DNA of 37,571 nt from Roseomonas sp. GC11. GTDB taxonomy: Bacteria > Pseudomonadota > Alphaproteobacteria > Acetobacterales > Acetobacteraceae. A program made the position numbers and the translations under genes. Location of the stretch: contig NZ_JANFNY010000014.1 of NCBI RefSeq assembly GCF_024437745.1, positions 1 to 37,571 of the forward strand, in the 5' to 3' direction. Below the pieces are notes generated by a model. It was not told the origin of the DNA, made no database searches, and saw nothing but the letters and a program-made list of their open reading frames with translations. Positions 25,726-34,471 of this stretch are shown piece after piece (the stretch's first letter is position 1; every line of letters starts with the position of its first letter).

Positions 25726-25731
25726 CCCGCA

Positions 25732-25787
25732 CCGGAGAGGGCGCCGCCCTCTCCGGACCTCTCCCGCCAGAAAGCTGAGCTTTCTGG
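25732..25787. terminator. Two hairpins after the MFS gene, terminator candidates
   Basis: CCGGAGAGGGCG (25732-25743) pairs perfectly with CGCCCTCTCCGG (25745-25756), and CCAGAAAGC (25767-25775) with GCTTTCTGG (25779-25787) around TGA. They begin 6 bp past the MFS stop. The remaining 185 bp to the next start hold no further gene that I can support. Confidence 0.65.
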
Positions 25788-25972
25788 ACTTCCCTGCCGA
25801 TTTTCCTTGCAATCCGGGGGTGGGGCGACCATTTGAGGGGTGGCCGCCGTGCAACCTCGCGGCCCCTGGCGTGTTCCTGGCCCTGATGACACCGGCCATG
25901 ACCACTGCAAACCTTGAAAATCAACGACGTGACCGGGTGGCGCCGTTTTCGCGCCGCGTCCCGGAGGATGAT

Positions 25973-26137
25973 ATGTACCTGACCAAGAGCCTGAATACCC
26001 TCGCCCCCGCGCCCTCTCTGGCGCGGCCCGAGGCCCTGTCCCGTGAAGTCCCCACCCTGCGCCTGCCCCTGGCCTCCGCCACGGCGGGCATGTCCCAGGC
26101 GGAAATCCGCCGCCTGGTGGTGGAAACCATCGGCTGA
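25973..26137 (+). CDS. Small 54-residue protein, uncharacterised
   Basis: A 54-codon frame with a strong ribosome-binding site (CCCGGAGGATGAT, GGAGG 5 nt before the ATG) beginning MYLTKSLNTLAPAPSL. The N-terminal two thirds are Ala/Pro/Leu-rich and probably disordered (NTLAPAPSLARPEALS, TLRLPLASATAG); the last 15 residues (MSQAEIRRLVVETIG) look like a short amphipathic helix. It has no signal peptide, no membrane segment and no cysteines. It follows the MFS gene by 247 bp with hairpins between, so it has its own promoter, and is convergent with the acyl-CoA synthetase (43-bp gap). I do not recognise a family; the start signal and GC-rich third positions support it being real. Confidence 0.6.
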   Translation: MYLTKSLNTLAPAPSLARPEALSREVPTLRLPLASATAGMSQAEIRRLVVETIG

Positions 26138-26179
26138 ACTGGGCCACCCCGCGCCCCAGGAGGGGCGCGGCCTGAGGCT

Positions 26180-27910
26180 CTATTCGTAGAGCTTCGCGAT
26201 CACCGCCGCATGGTCCGCGAGGACCACGCGGCGTTTCACTTTCATGGTGGGCGTCATCTGCCCGTTCTCCACCGTGAAGGGCGGCACCAGCGTGAAATGC
26301 CGGATGCGCTCCACCCCGGAGAGCCGGCCATTCACCCGCCGCAGCGCCACCTCCACCGCCGCCTCCCCTCCATCTTTTCCCGGGGCCTCGGCCGGGACGA
26401 GCAGGGCGCTCAGCGCCGGGCGGCCCTCGCCGGCCACCACCGCCTGGGCGATCTCCGGCTCCGCCATCAGCAGGCTCTCGATGCGCGCCGGGCTGACCAT
26501 CTCGCCGCCCAGCGTCTTGATGAAGTCGCGCTTGCGGTCGGTGATGCGCAGCCGGCCGCCCACCAGCTCCCCCACATCGCCGGTGTGCAGCCAGGGCTCG
26601 CCGCCGCCCTCCCCGTCACCTTCCCCGGGGCGCAGCGCCTGGGCGGTGGCCTCGGGCGCGTTCCAGTAGCCATCCATCACCAGCGGGCCGCGCACCAGCA
26701 CCTCGCCATCGCCGGCGATGCGCAGGGTGACGCCGGGGAGCGGCCGGCCAACGCCGCGCCGGTCATTGTCCCACGGCGTGTTGACGCTGATGACCGGGCC
26801 GGCCTCCGTCTGGCCATAGCCCTGCAGCACCGGCAGGCCGAGCGCCATGAAGAAGCCGGAGAGATCCGGGTCCAGCCGCGCCCCGCCCGAGACCATGGCC
26901 ACCAGCCGCCCGCCGAAGCGCGCCCGCACCTGGCGCCGCACCAGCCGCTCCAGCAGCGCGTCCTGCGCCCGCTCGGGCCAGGACAGCGCCTCCCCCTCCA
27001 GCCGCTTCAGCCCGGTGCGCAGCGTGGCGGCGAAGAGGGCGCGCCTCAGCGGCGACTGCTTCTCCAGCCCCGCCAGCAGCCGGGCGCGCAGCACCTCGAA
27101 CAGCCGCGGCACGGCGGTGATCACATGCGGGCGGATCTCTGTCAGTTCCGCCGAGAGCTTCTCCGCCCCCCGGCTGAACACGACCTCCAGCCCGAAGGAG
27201 CACAGCAGGTAGCTCACCGTATGCTCATAGGCGTGGGAGAGCGGCAGGAAGGAGAGGTAGCAGGCCTCGCGCGGCAGCTTCAGCCGGCGGATGAAATCGG
27301 TGATGCCGCGCCGGTTGGCCAGCATGGCGCGGTGCGGCAGCATCACCCCCTTGGGCGGGCCGCCCGTGCCGGAGGTGTAGATCAGGCAGGCCAGCCGTCC
27401 GGCCGGGATCTGCTCCACCTCGGCATAGAGCATGGCGAGGTCGCCGCGCGCCTCGGCCAGCAGGGACCAGGGTGTGGTGCCCGGGCTGTCCTCCATGCAG
27501 ACCAGCAGGTCCAGCCCGCCCATGCCGGCGGCCTCCGCCACCGTCTGCGCCAGCCGCGCGGTGGAGACGATGGCCGCCCGCGCCCCCGAATCGCGCAGCA
27601 GATGCGCGTGGTCGGCCAGCGTGTTGGTGGTGTAGCCGGGCACGGTGACGGCGCCGATGGCCATCACCGCCATGTCCGCCACCAGGAATTCCGGCCGGTT
27701 CTCCGCCACCAGCAGCACGCGGTCGCCGGGGCAGACGCCCCGGGCGCGCAGCCCCGCGGCGATCGCCGCCACCTGGAGCGAGAATTCGGCCCAGCTCAGG
27801 CTGCGCCAGGCGCCGCCGCGCCAGTAGCGCAGCATCGGCCGGTCCGGCCAGGAGCGGGCAAGGCCCAGGATGAGGGCGGGCAGGCTGGTCCAGTTTTCCT
27901 CGGCGGGCAT
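26180..27910 (-). CDS. AMP-forming acyl-CoA synthetase (long-chain fatty acid-CoA ligase type)
   Basis: A 576-aa adenylate-forming enzyme, activating a carboxylic acid, probably a long-chain fatty acid, to acyl-CoA. The P-loop is YTSGTGGPPKGVMLPH (about 182-197), the second motif LSFLPLSHAYE, the aromatic-rich GYGQTEAGPVIS (~361), then LHTGDVGEL and the hinge RITDRKRDFIKTLGGEMVSP (~452-471). The C-terminal catalytic lysine is probably in QMTPTMKVKRR (~558). It resembles FadD15/FAA-type ligases with the FIKTLGGEMVSP hinge. It is divergent from the oligoendopeptidase gene and has no fatty-acid neighbours, so chain length is open. Confidence 0.9.
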   Translation of the reverse strand: MPAEENWTSLPALILGLARSWPDRPMLRYWRGGAWRSLSWAEFSLQVAAIAAGLRARGVCPGDRVLLVAENRPEFLVADMAVMAIGAVTVPGYTTNTLADHAHLLRDSGARAAIVSTARLAQTVAEAAGMGGLDLLVCMEDSPGTTPWSLLAEARGDLAMLYAEVEQIPAGRLACLIYTSGTGGPPKGVMLPHRAMLANRRGITDFIRRLKLPREACYLSFLPLSHAYEHTVSYLLCSFGLEVVFSRGAEKLSAELTEIRPHVITAVPRLFEVLRARLLAGLEKQSPLRRALFAATLRTGLKRLEGEALSWPERAQDALLERLVRRQVRARFGGRLVAMVSGGARLDPDLSGFFMALGLPVLQGYGQTEAGPVISVNTPWDNDRRGVGRPLPGVTLRIAGDGEVLVRGPLVMDGYWNAPEATAQALRPGEGDGEGGGEPWLHTGDVGELVGGRLRITDRKRDFIKTLGGEMVSPARIESLLMAEPEIAQAVVAGEGRPALSALLVPAEAPGKDGGEAAVEVALRRVNGRLSGVERIRHFTLVPPFTVENGQMTPTMKVKRRVVLADHAAVIAKLYE

Positions 27911-28030
27911 CGGGTTACGGTGTCCTCTCGGGGGGGGCTGGCAGGCATGGGACGGGCCGGGCGGGGCCGGCGGCGGATCGTTCAGGCGATGGTTCCAGGC
28001 CTAATGCGCGCGGAACGGGCATGCGGGCGC

Positions 28031-28058
28031 TTGGCCTGCCCGCGCAGGGGCTTATATC
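28031..28058 (+). promoter_or_regulatory. Candidate promoter for the oligoendopeptidase gene
   Basis: TTGGCC (28031-28036), a 16-bp spacer and TATATC (28053-28058) resemble a sigma-70 promoter, with a transcription start expected near 28065. It lies inside the longest open frame of the downstream gene and therefore argues that translation begins at the GTG at 28093. Confidence 0.45.
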
Positions 28059-28092
28059 GGGTGGACGAGAACCACAACCGCAAGGCTCGCCC

Positions 28093-29928
28093 GTGCAGAA
28101 GTCCCACCTTCCCGCTGCCCTCCGCGACACCGCCGGCCGTCCCCAGGGGGCGGGGCAGGGCGGGGCGCTCCCCGTCTGGGACCTCTCCGACCTCTATGCC
28201 GGGGCGGAGGATCCGCGGCTCGCCGCCGACCTCGCGCGGGCGGAGGCCGAGGCCCGCGCCTTCCACGCCGCCCATGCCGGAAAATTGCCCGGCCTCTCGG
28301 GCGATGCCCTGGCCGCCGCCATCGCCGAATATGAGCGCATCGAGGAGGTGCTGGGCCGGGTGATGTCCTTCGCCTCGCTGGTCTTCGCCGGCGATGCCCA
28401 GGATGCCGCCAATGGCCGCTTCTACCAGACGATGCAGGAGCGGGTGACGGCCATCTCCAGCCATACCCTCTTCTTCAGCCTGGAGCTGAACAAGCTGGAG
28501 GATGCGGCGCTCGAGAAGAAATACGCCGGCTCCGCCGCGCTCGCCCGCTACCGGCCCTTCCTGCGCGACCTGCGCGTCTTCCGCCCGCACCAGCTCTCCG
28601 ACGAGGTCGAGCGCCTGCTGCACGAGAAGGAGGTGACCGGCCGCTCCGCCTGGAACCGCCTCTTCGACGAGACCATCGCCGGTATGGAGGTGAAGGTGGG
28701 GGAGGCGGTGCTGAACGTCTCCGGCGCCCTCAACAAGCTCTCCGACCGCGACCGCGCCACGCGCGCCGCCGCGGCGCAGGGCGTCTCCGCCGCCTTTGGC
28801 GAGAAGGCGCGGCTCTTCACCCTGATCACCAATACCCTGGCCAAGGACAAGGAGATCATCGACGGCTGGCGCAGCTACCCGCGCCCCGGCAGCAGCCGCA
28901 ACCGCGCCAACATGGTGGAGGACGCGGTGGTGGATGCCCTCGTCAACGCCGTGGTCGCGAATTTCCCGCGCCTCTCCCACCGCTACTACGCCATGAAGGC
29001 GAAGTGGCTGGGCCTGCCCAGGCTGCAGCACTGGGATCGCAACGCCCCCCTGCCGGACGAGGATGACAGCAACATCCCCTGGGACGCGGCGCGCGAGCGC
29101 GTGCTGGCCGCCTACAGCGCCTTCAGCCCGGAGCTGGGGCGGATCGGCCGGGACTTCTTCGACAAGCCGTGGATCGACGCGGCGCTGCGCCCGGGCAAGT
29201 CGAGCGGTGCCTTCGCCCACCCCACCGTGCCCTCCGCCCACCCCTATCTGCTGCTGAACTACCACGGCAAGGCGCGCGACGTGATGACCCTGGCGCATGA
29301 GCTGGGCCATGGCGTGCACCAGGTGCTGGCGGCGAAGCAGGGCTACCTGATGTCCGGCACGCCGCTGACGCTCGCCGAGACCGCCAGCGTCTTCGGCGAG
29401 ATGCTGACCTTCCGCGCCGTGCTCGATGCCGAGACCGACCCGAAGCGCCGCCGCGCCCTGCTCGCCGGCAAGGTCGAGGACATGCTGAACACGGTGGTCC
29501 GCCAGATCGCCTTCTACCGCTTCGAGACCCTGCTGCACGAGGCCCGCCGCAAGGGCGAGCTCTCGCGCGAGGAAATCGGCGCGCTGTGGATGCAGGTGCA
29601 GGTGGAGAGCCTCGGCCCGGCCTTCGAGTTCACGCCGGATTATGAGATCTACTGGTCCTACATCCCGCACTTCATCCACACGCCTTTCTATGTCTATGCC
29701 TATGCCTTCGGCGACTGCCTGGTGAACGCGCTCTACGGCGTGTTCCAGGAGGGCGGCGTTTCCGGCTTCCAGGACAAGTATCTGGAGCTGCTGAAGGCCG
29801 GCGGCACGCTGCGGCACAAGGAATTGCTGGCGCCCTTCGGCCTCGATGCCTCGGACCCCGCCTTCTGGAACAAGGGGCTGAACGTCATCGCCGGCTTCAT
29901 CGACGAGCTGGAGCAGGCCGATGGCTGA
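28093..29928 (+). CDS. pepF: Oligoendopeptidase F, M3 family metallopeptidase
   Basis: A 611-aa zinc peptidase of the M3B/PepF group, cytoplasmic, cutting short peptides. The zinc motif HELGHGVHQ is at about 402-410 with the third ligand Glu in LAETASVFGEM (~430), and IPHFIHTPFYVYAYAFGD near the C-terminus is the conserved substrate-site segment. The N-terminal ~180 residues are the usual helical lid. The GTG start (AAGG 7-8 nt upstream) is chosen because a candidate promoter lies at 28031-28058; an ATG at 28021 would add 24 residues and lies upstream of it. The stop overlaps the next gene by 8 bp, so the two are co-translated. Confidence 0.92.
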   Translation: MQKSHLPAALRDTAGRPQGAGQGGALPVWDLSDLYAGAEDPRLAADLARAEAEARAFHAAHAGKLPGLSGDALAAAIAEYERIEEVLGRVMSFASLVFAGDAQDAANGRFYQTMQERVTAISSHTLFFSLELNKLEDAALEKKYAGSAALARYRPFLRDLRVFRPHQLSDEVERLLHEKEVTGRSAWNRLFDETIAGMEVKVGEAVLNVSGALNKLSDRDRATRAAAAQGVSAAFGEKARLFTLITNTLAKDKEIIDGWRSYPRPGSSRNRANMVEDAVVDALVNAVVANFPRLSHRYYAMKAKWLGLPRLQHWDRNAPLPDEDDSNIPWDAARERVLAAYSAFSPELGRIGRDFFDKPWIDAALRPGKSSGAFAHPTVPSAHPYLLLNYHGKARDVMTLAHELGHGVHQVLAAKQGYLMSGTPLTLAETASVFGEMLTFRAVLDAETDPKRRRALLAGKVEDMLNTVVRQIAFYRFETLLHEARRKGELSREEIGALWMQVQVESLGPAFEFTPDYEIYWSYIPHFIHTPFYVYAYAFGDCLVNALYGVFQEGGVSGFQDKYLELLKAGGTLRHKELLAPFGLDASDPAFWNKGLNVIAGFIDELEQADG

Positions 29929-31291
29929 CCCCCGCGACGGCAGCACCCTGTTTGGCGAGATCCGCCGCATGGCGCGCACCTCCGGCGCGGTGGGCGGCAT
30001 CGCCGCCCGCGTGGCGGGGGAGCGCTTCCTCGGCATCAAGACCGACCGCGCCGGCCATGCCGGGGATCTCAAGATGGTGCTGGGCGGGCTGAAGGGCCCG
30101 CTGATGAAGGTGGCGCAGTTCCTCACCACCATCCCCAACGCCCTGCCGCCCGAATATGCGAAGGAGCTGGCGGCGCTCCAGGCCAATGCCCCGCCGATGG
30201 GCTGGGCCTTCGTCCGCCGCCGCATGGCGAGCGAGCTGGGGGCGGACTGGCAGAGCCGCTTCGCCAGCTTCGGGCAGGAGGCTTCCGCCGCCGCCAGCCT
30301 GGGGCAGGTGCACCGCGCCACCCTGCCGGATGGCCGCCTCGTCGCCTGCAAGCTGCAATACCCGGATATGCCGAGCGTGGTGGAGGCCGATCTCCGCCAG
30401 CTCAAGCTCGCCATGAATGTCTTCGCCCGCATGGACGATGCCATCCAGCATGACGAGGTCTATCTGGAACTCTGCGACCGGCTGCGGGAGGAGCTCGATT
30501 ATGCCCGCGAGGCGGCGCAGATGCGGCTCTACAACCGCATGCTGGCCGATGAGCCGGCGATCCGCACGCCGCGGCCGATCGAGGGCTATTGCACCCACCG
30601 CCTGCTGACCATGACCTGGCTGGAGGGCCGCCCGATCCTCGACCGCCTGGCCGAGGACCCCTCGCAGGAGGAGCGCAATGCCTATGCCCTGGCGCTGTTC
30701 CGCGCCTGGTATGTGCCCTTCTACCACTATGGCGTGATCCACGGGGACCCGCATCTGGGCAACTACCAGATCCGCCAGCCCACGGCGGACAGCCCGGCCG
30801 GCATCAACCTGCTGGACTACGGCGCCATCCGCGTCTTCCCCGCCAGCTTCCTGCGCGGCGTGGTGATGCTCTACGAGGCGCTGCGCGACCAGGATGATGA
30901 GAAGGCGGCCGAGGCCTACCGCGTCTGGGGCTTCACCGATCTCTCGAAGGAGAAGATGGCGGTGCTCGGCCTCTGGGCGAAGTTCCTGCACGAGCCGCTG
31001 CTGGATGACCGCGTGCGCCCCATCCAGGAGAATGACGACCCGGATTTCGGCCGCAAGGTGGCCGCCGAGGTGCATGCCGGGCTGAAGCGCACCGGCGGCG
31101 TGCGCCCGCCGCGCGAATTCGTCCTGGTGGATCGCGGCGCGGTGGGGCTGGGGAGCGCCTTCCTCCGCCTCAATGCCCGGCTGAACTGGCACCGCCTGTT
31201 CAACGAGCTGATCGAGGGCTTCAACGAGCAGGTCCTGGCCGAGCGGCAGGCGGGGGCGCTGCGCGACGCCGGGGTGCCGCCGACGGTTTGA
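29921..31291 (+). CDS. ABC1/UbiB/COQ8-family kinase-like protein
   Basis: A 456-aa protein of the atypical kinase family ABC1/UbiB (COQ8). Motifs in order are PLMKVAQFLTTIPNALPPEY (KxxQ at 63-66), the alanine-rich nucleotide loop ASAAASLGQVHRA (121-133), the lysine VACKLQYP (Lys144), the ExD region LREELDYA (~188-195), the catalytic-like VIHGDPHLGNY (Asp276, Asn281) and LLDYGAIR in place of DFG (299-301). UbiB proteins support ubiquinone synthesis, probably by ATPase action on lipid. This one lacks the two C-terminal TM segments of UbiB and has KVAQ for the usual KxGQ, so it is a soluble subfamily. It overlaps pepF by 8 bp; a link between them is unexplained. Confidence 0.9.
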   Translation: MADPRDGSTLFGEIRRMARTSGAVGGIAARVAGERFLGIKTDRAGHAGDLKMVLGGLKGPLMKVAQFLTTIPNALPPEYAKELAALQANAPPMGWAFVRRRMASELGADWQSRFASFGQEASAAASLGQVHRATLPDGRLVACKLQYPDMPSVVEADLRQLKLAMNVFARMDDAIQHDEVYLELCDRLREELDYAREAAQMRLYNRMLADEPAIRTPRPIEGYCTHRLLTMTWLEGRPILDRLAEDPSQEERNAYALALFRAWYVPFYHYGVIHGDPHLGNYQIRQPTADSPAGINLLDYGAIRVFPASFLRGVVMLYEALRDQDDEKAAEAYRVWGFTDLSKEKMAVLGLWAKFLHEPLLDDRVRPIQENDDPDFGRKVAAEVHAGLKRTGGVRPPREFVLVDRGAVGLGSAFLRLNARLNWHRLFNELIEGFNEQVLAERQAGALRDAGVPPTV

Positions 31292-31318
31292 GGGTTTAAG
31301 ATAGTGAGGTTTTAGATT

Positions 31319-31434
31319 CTTCTTTTTCTGAAGAAAAAGAAGCAAAAAGACTCTTTCAGTTTGGCGTCCCGCCTCAGGCCATCAGCGGGACGCCAACTGA
31401 AAAAGTTTTTTGGTTCTTTTTTTCAAAAAAGAAC
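31319..31434. repeat. Dispersed intergenic element, family A (copy 3), complete composite form
   Basis: Three nested parts are seen. The left hairpin is CTTCTTTTTC/GAAAAAGAAG (31319-31328, 31333-31342). The central GC-rich inverted repeat is GGCGTCCCGC/GCGGGACGCC (31363-31372, 31385-31394), flanked by CTTTCAGTT and AACTGAAAAAG so that the stem continues outwards. The right hairpin is GTTCTTTTTT/AAAAAAGAAC (31413-31422, 31425-31434). The left arm matches copy 1 and the right arm matches copy 2 in inverse order, so this looks like the intact unit. It fills the gap between the convergent UbiB-like and radC genes and would stop transcription from both sides. Confidence 0.85.
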
Positions 31435-31440
31435 GAAGAC

Positions 31441-32202
31441 TCACAACAACCCTTGCTGCCGGAACGACACATGCCGCCCGTTGCCGATCACCAGATGGTC
31501 GTGCAGCACGATGCCGAGGGTGCGGGCGGCGGCCTTGATCTCGGCGGTCATGTCGATATCGGCGCGGCTCGGGGTGGGGTCGCCGCTCGGGTGGTTGTGC
31601 ACCAGGATGAGGGCGGTGGCCTGAAGCTCCAGGGCGCGCCGCATCACCTCACGCGGGTAGACGGGGGTATGGTTGACCGTGCCGCGCGCCTGGGCCTCGT
31701 CGGCGATCAGGCGGTTGCGGCTGTCGAGGAAGAGGATGCGGAACTGTTCCACCCGCTCCCGCGCCAGGGCGGCGTTGAGGTAGCCCAGCAGCTTTTCCCA
31801 ATGGTCGAGCAGGGGTTTCTCCAGCACCTCGCCGCGCATCAGGCGCAGGGCGGCGGCCTGGGCGGTCTTGAGGGCGGCGATGCCGGCCTCGCCCAGCCCC
31901 GCCACCTGCCGCAACTCGGCCACCGGCGCGGCCAGGGCATTGGCGAAGCTGCCGAAGCGGGCCAGCAGGGCGCGGGCGACCGGCTTGGTGTCCCGCCGCG
32001 GCAGGGCGAGGAAGAGCAGCATCTCCACCAGCTCATGATCGCCCAGCGCCTCCGGCCCGGCCTGGAGGAGGCGGGTGCGCATGCGGGCGCGGTGGCCCTC
32101 GGCGCTCATCGCCAGGGGGCGCTGGGGCGCGGGTGGCTCTGGTAGGTCGATCAGCGCGGGGAGGGCCAGGCCCGCCTCCGCCATGCCGTGCGTCTTGCGC
32201 AT
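31441..32202 (-). CDS. radC: RadC-family JAB/MPN domain protein
   Basis: A 253-aa protein. A helix-hairpin-helix-like region VAGLGEAGIAALKTAQ lies at 100-115, and the RadC JAB domain at ~130-253 carries the metal motif HNHPSGDPTPSRAD (His202, His204, Asp215) with Glu in the preceding helix. The C-terminal LHDHLVIGNGRHVSFRQQGLL is the usual family end. RadC was once linked to DNA repair, but that role is disputed; the fold suggests a metal-dependent isopeptidase or nuclease-like activity. It lies on the same strand as map and DUF2306, the map-radC neighbourhood seen in many alphaproteobacteria. The N-terminal ~30 residues are Pro/Ala-rich. The weak AGAGGGAC upstream favours 32202. Confidence 0.9.
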   Translation of the reverse strand: MRKTHGMAEAGLALPALIDLPEPPAPQRPLAMSAEGHRARMRTRLLQAGPEALGDHELVEMLLFLALPRRDTKPVARALLARFGSFANALAAPVAELRQVAGLGEAGIAALKTAQAAALRLMRGEVLEKPLLDHWEKLLGYLNAALARERVEQFRILFLDSRNRLIADEAQARGTVNHTPVYPREVMRRALELQATALILVHNHPSGDPTPSRADIDMTAEIKAAARTLGIVLHDHLVIGNGRHVSFRQQGLL

Positions 32203-32264
32203 GGGGTGTCCCTCTTCAGCCTGAGGTTGAAGGGGGCGGGGGCGGCTTGTCCAGCGGAGAGAGT

Positions 32265-32666
32265 TTAACCGGCGCCGAAGACCACCTGATGCATCACGCG
32301 CCCCGGCAGCAGGGTGAAGCCGCCGGTGACCACCAGGGCCATGGCGAAGAGCGTGATCATGTGGATGCGGTGGCGGCGGATATCGCCGCGCCGGGCAGCC
32401 AGCACCCCCAGCGGCGCGCTGATCAGCACGACGACGGAGAGGATATGGATCCAGGAGTAATGCCCCGCCCCGCCCACCCCGGTGATGCCGAAGGAGGTGA
32501 GGGCGGTGGCGAGCATCAGCCCGACCCAGGCATAGCCCAGGCCGCGATGGGCGCCCCCGCCCTTGCGCCGCGCGAACTGCGCGAGGCCGAGCAGGAAGGC
32601 GGCCATGGCCGCCGCCGCATGCGCCTGCACCAGCACAGGGGCGGCGAGCAGCGGCGCGAGGCTCAT
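32265..32666 (-). CDS. DUF2306 family small membrane protein
   Basis: A 133-aa inner-membrane protein with four predicted TM segments: LAAPVLVQAHAAAAMAAFLLGLA, GLGYAWVGLMLATALTSFGI, IHILSVVVLISAPLGVLAA and HMITLFAMALVVTGGFTLLPG. The paired histidines in HRGLGY, HYSWIH and RRHRIHMI fit the DUF2306 pattern and may be quinone- or haem-related, though no function is known. Its start overlaps the stop of map by 4 bp (ATGA), so it is translationally coupled to map and probably transcribed with it and radC. Confidence 0.85.
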   Translation of the reverse strand: MSLAPLLAAPVLVQAHAAAAMAAFLLGLAQFARRKGGGAHRGLGYAWVGLMLATALTSFGITGVGGAGHYSWIHILSVVVLISAPLGVLAARRGDIRRHRIHMITLFAMALVVTGGFTLLPGRVMHQVVFGAG

Positions 32667-33469
32667 GCCGGGAAGGGCGGCTTGTGCAGGCCGGCGGGGG
32701 AGTAGGTGAAGACCTCACACCCCGTCTCGGTGACGCCCACCATGTGCTCGAACTGGGCGGAGAGGCTGCGGTCCCGCGTCACGGCGGTCCACCCATCCTC
32801 CAGCACCTTCACGTCCGGCTTGCCGATATTCACCATGGGCTCGATGGTGAAGAACATGCCGGGCTTCAGCACCGGACCTTCGCCGGGGCGGCCGAAATGC
32901 AGCACGTTGGGCGCGGCGTGGAAGGTGCGGCCGATGCCGTGGCCACAGAAATCGCGCACCACGCTGAAGCGCTGCTTCTCGACATAGCTCTGGATGGCGT
33001 GGCCGATATCGCCGAGCCGCGCGCCCGGCTTCACCACGGCGATGCCGCGCAGCAGGCTCTCATGGGTGACGTCGAGCAGCAGCTTCGCCTTCGTGCTGGC
33101 CTGCCCGGCGATGTACATGCGGCTGGTGTCGCCATACCAGCCATCCAGGATCACCGTCACGTCGATGTTCAGGACGTCGCCATCCTGCAGCGCCTTCGGC
33201 CCCGGGATGCCGTGGCAGACGACATGGTTGATCGAGATGCAGGTGGATTTCGGATAGCCGCGATAGCCGAGGCAGGCCGAGATGGCGCCATTGTCGCGGA
33301 TGAACTGGTCGCAGATGTCATCCAGCCGCTCGGTGGTGACACCCGGCTTCACATAGGGGGTGATCATGTCCAGCGTCGCGGCGGCCAGTTGGCCGGCGCG
33401 GCGCATCCCCTCGAAATCTTCCGGCGCGTGGATCTGAATCCGACGGGCCTCGGCACCCGATTGTTCCAT
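32663..33469 (-). CDS. map: Type I methionine aminopeptidase
   Basis: A 268-aa enzyme that removes the initiator Met from nascent proteins. Metal ligands and active-site His residues are recognisable: VVCHGIPG, LNIDVTVILDGWYGDTSRMY (first Asp ligands), FCGHGIGRTFHAAPNVLHF (His), FFTIEPMVNIG (Glu) and FEHMVGVTE (Glu). Length is normal. The ATG at 33469 (MEQSGAEARRIQIHAPEDFE) is preferred over an in-frame extension that is Cys/Pro-rich and overlaps the terminator area of the upstream gene. It heads a map-DUF2306-radC gene string on the minus strand. Confidence 0.95.
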   Translation of the reverse strand: MEQSGAEARRIQIHAPEDFEGMRRAGQLAAATLDMITPYVKPGVTTERLDDICDQFIRDNGAISACLGYRGYPKSTCISINHVVCHGIPGPKALQDGDVLNIDVTVILDGWYGDTSRMYIAGQASTKAKLLLDVTHESLLRGIAVVKPGARLGDIGHAIQSYVEKQRFSVVRDFCGHGIGRTFHAAPNVLHFGRPGEGPVLKPGMFFTIEPMVNIGKPDVKVLEDGWTAVTRDRSLSAQFEHMVGVTETGCEVFTYSPAGLHKPPFPA

Positions 33470-33580
33470 GGCGACGCAAGATGCGCGGTCGGCGTTACGG
33501 TTGCAAGAACGTGGCGCCGCAGGGCAGGGGGGCGCTGCGCACAAGACGGCAAAAAACCGCATCCCCGGCGGGTGGGGCGA

Positions 33581-34471
33581 TCAGTGCAGGGGCTTCTCGC
33601 CGCTGCGGTGCTCCACCGTGCCGAGCGCCTCGGCCAGCCGCACCTGCCCGCTGCCGCGCGGGGCGGGCTTCGGCTGGTCCGGGGCGGGGGCCCAGCCGGT
33701 CAGCGTCAGCACTTCCAGCGTGGCGGGCAGGGTGCCATCGGCCTCCCGTGGCAGGGCGGAGAGGGCGAGCGGGAAGAGGGCGCGCGGCGGGGTGCGCGGG
33801 TCGCGCGCCAGCACGGCATTGCTCTCCCCGGCCGCCTGGAGGTCGCGCAGCAGGCCGAGCGGGCTGCGGTAGCGCAGGGTGATGCGCTCGCGGTCCGCCA
33901 CCGGCATGGCGAAGCCGGCGCGCTGGAGCAGGGCGGCGCCGTCGCGCAGCTCGGGGAAGGGGGAGATGCGCGGGCTGAGCCCGTCGCGCAGCCCCGATTC
34001 GGCCTGGGCGAGCGCCTCGCGCAGCGGCTGCAGCGTGCCGAGCGCCGGCAGGGCGGCGAGGAACAGCCCATCCGGCGCCAGGGCGCGGCGGATCTGCAGC
34101 AGGGCGCCGGGCAGGTCGTTCACCCAGTGCAGGGAGAGGCTGGCCACCACCAGGTCGAAGCTGCCGGGGGCGAAGGGCAGCCATTCCTCATCCGCCGCCA
34201 GGGGCAGGCCGCCGGCGGCGGTGGCCATGCGCGGCGAGAGGTCCATGGACACCACGAACTCCACCCCGCGCGCGCGGAGCGCCGGGGCCACGGCGCCGCG
34301 CCCGCCAAGGTCGAGGGCGCGGGTGAAGCGGCGGGTGGTGTCGTCCAGCCGGTCGAGCAGACGCGCGGCGGCGTCGTCCAGGATGGGGGCGACGCGGCCG
34401 ATGCCGGGCGCCGCGCGCTCCCGCCGCCGCTGGACCAGGGACCGGTCGAAGACCTGCATGGCATCCGTCAT
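33581..34471 (-). CDS. SAM-dependent methyltransferase (BioC/NDUFAF5-like)
   Basis: A 296-aa class I methyltransferase. It begins MTDAMQVFDRSLVQRRRERAA, the start typical of the alphaproteobacterial NDUFAF5-like group, followed by RVAPILDDAAARLLDRL. The SAM loop is LDLGGRGAVAPAL (about 55-67), then MDLSPRMA (acidic ribose contact) and LVVASLSLHWVNDLPGALLQIRRALAPDGLFLAAL. Mitochondrial NDUFAF5 hydroxylates complex I; whether this bacterial relative methylates or hydroxylates is open. The gene is divergent from comF, with which it is usually linked. No Shine-Dalgarno is evident at 34471; an ATG at 34489 would add six residues. Confidence 0.88.
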   Translation of the reverse strand: MTDAMQVFDRSLVQRRRERAAPGIGRVAPILDDAAARLLDRLDDTTRRFTRALDLGGRGAVAPALRARGVEFVVSMDLSPRMATAAGGLPLAADEEWLPFAPGSFDLVVASLSLHWVNDLPGALLQIRRALAPDGLFLAALPALGTLQPLREALAQAESGLRDGLSPRISPFPELRDGAALLQRAGFAMPVADRERITLRYRSPLGLLRDLQAAGESNAVLARDPRTPPRALFPLALSALPREADGTLPATLEVLTLTGWAPAPDQPKPAPRGSGQVRLAEALGTVEHRSGEKPLH

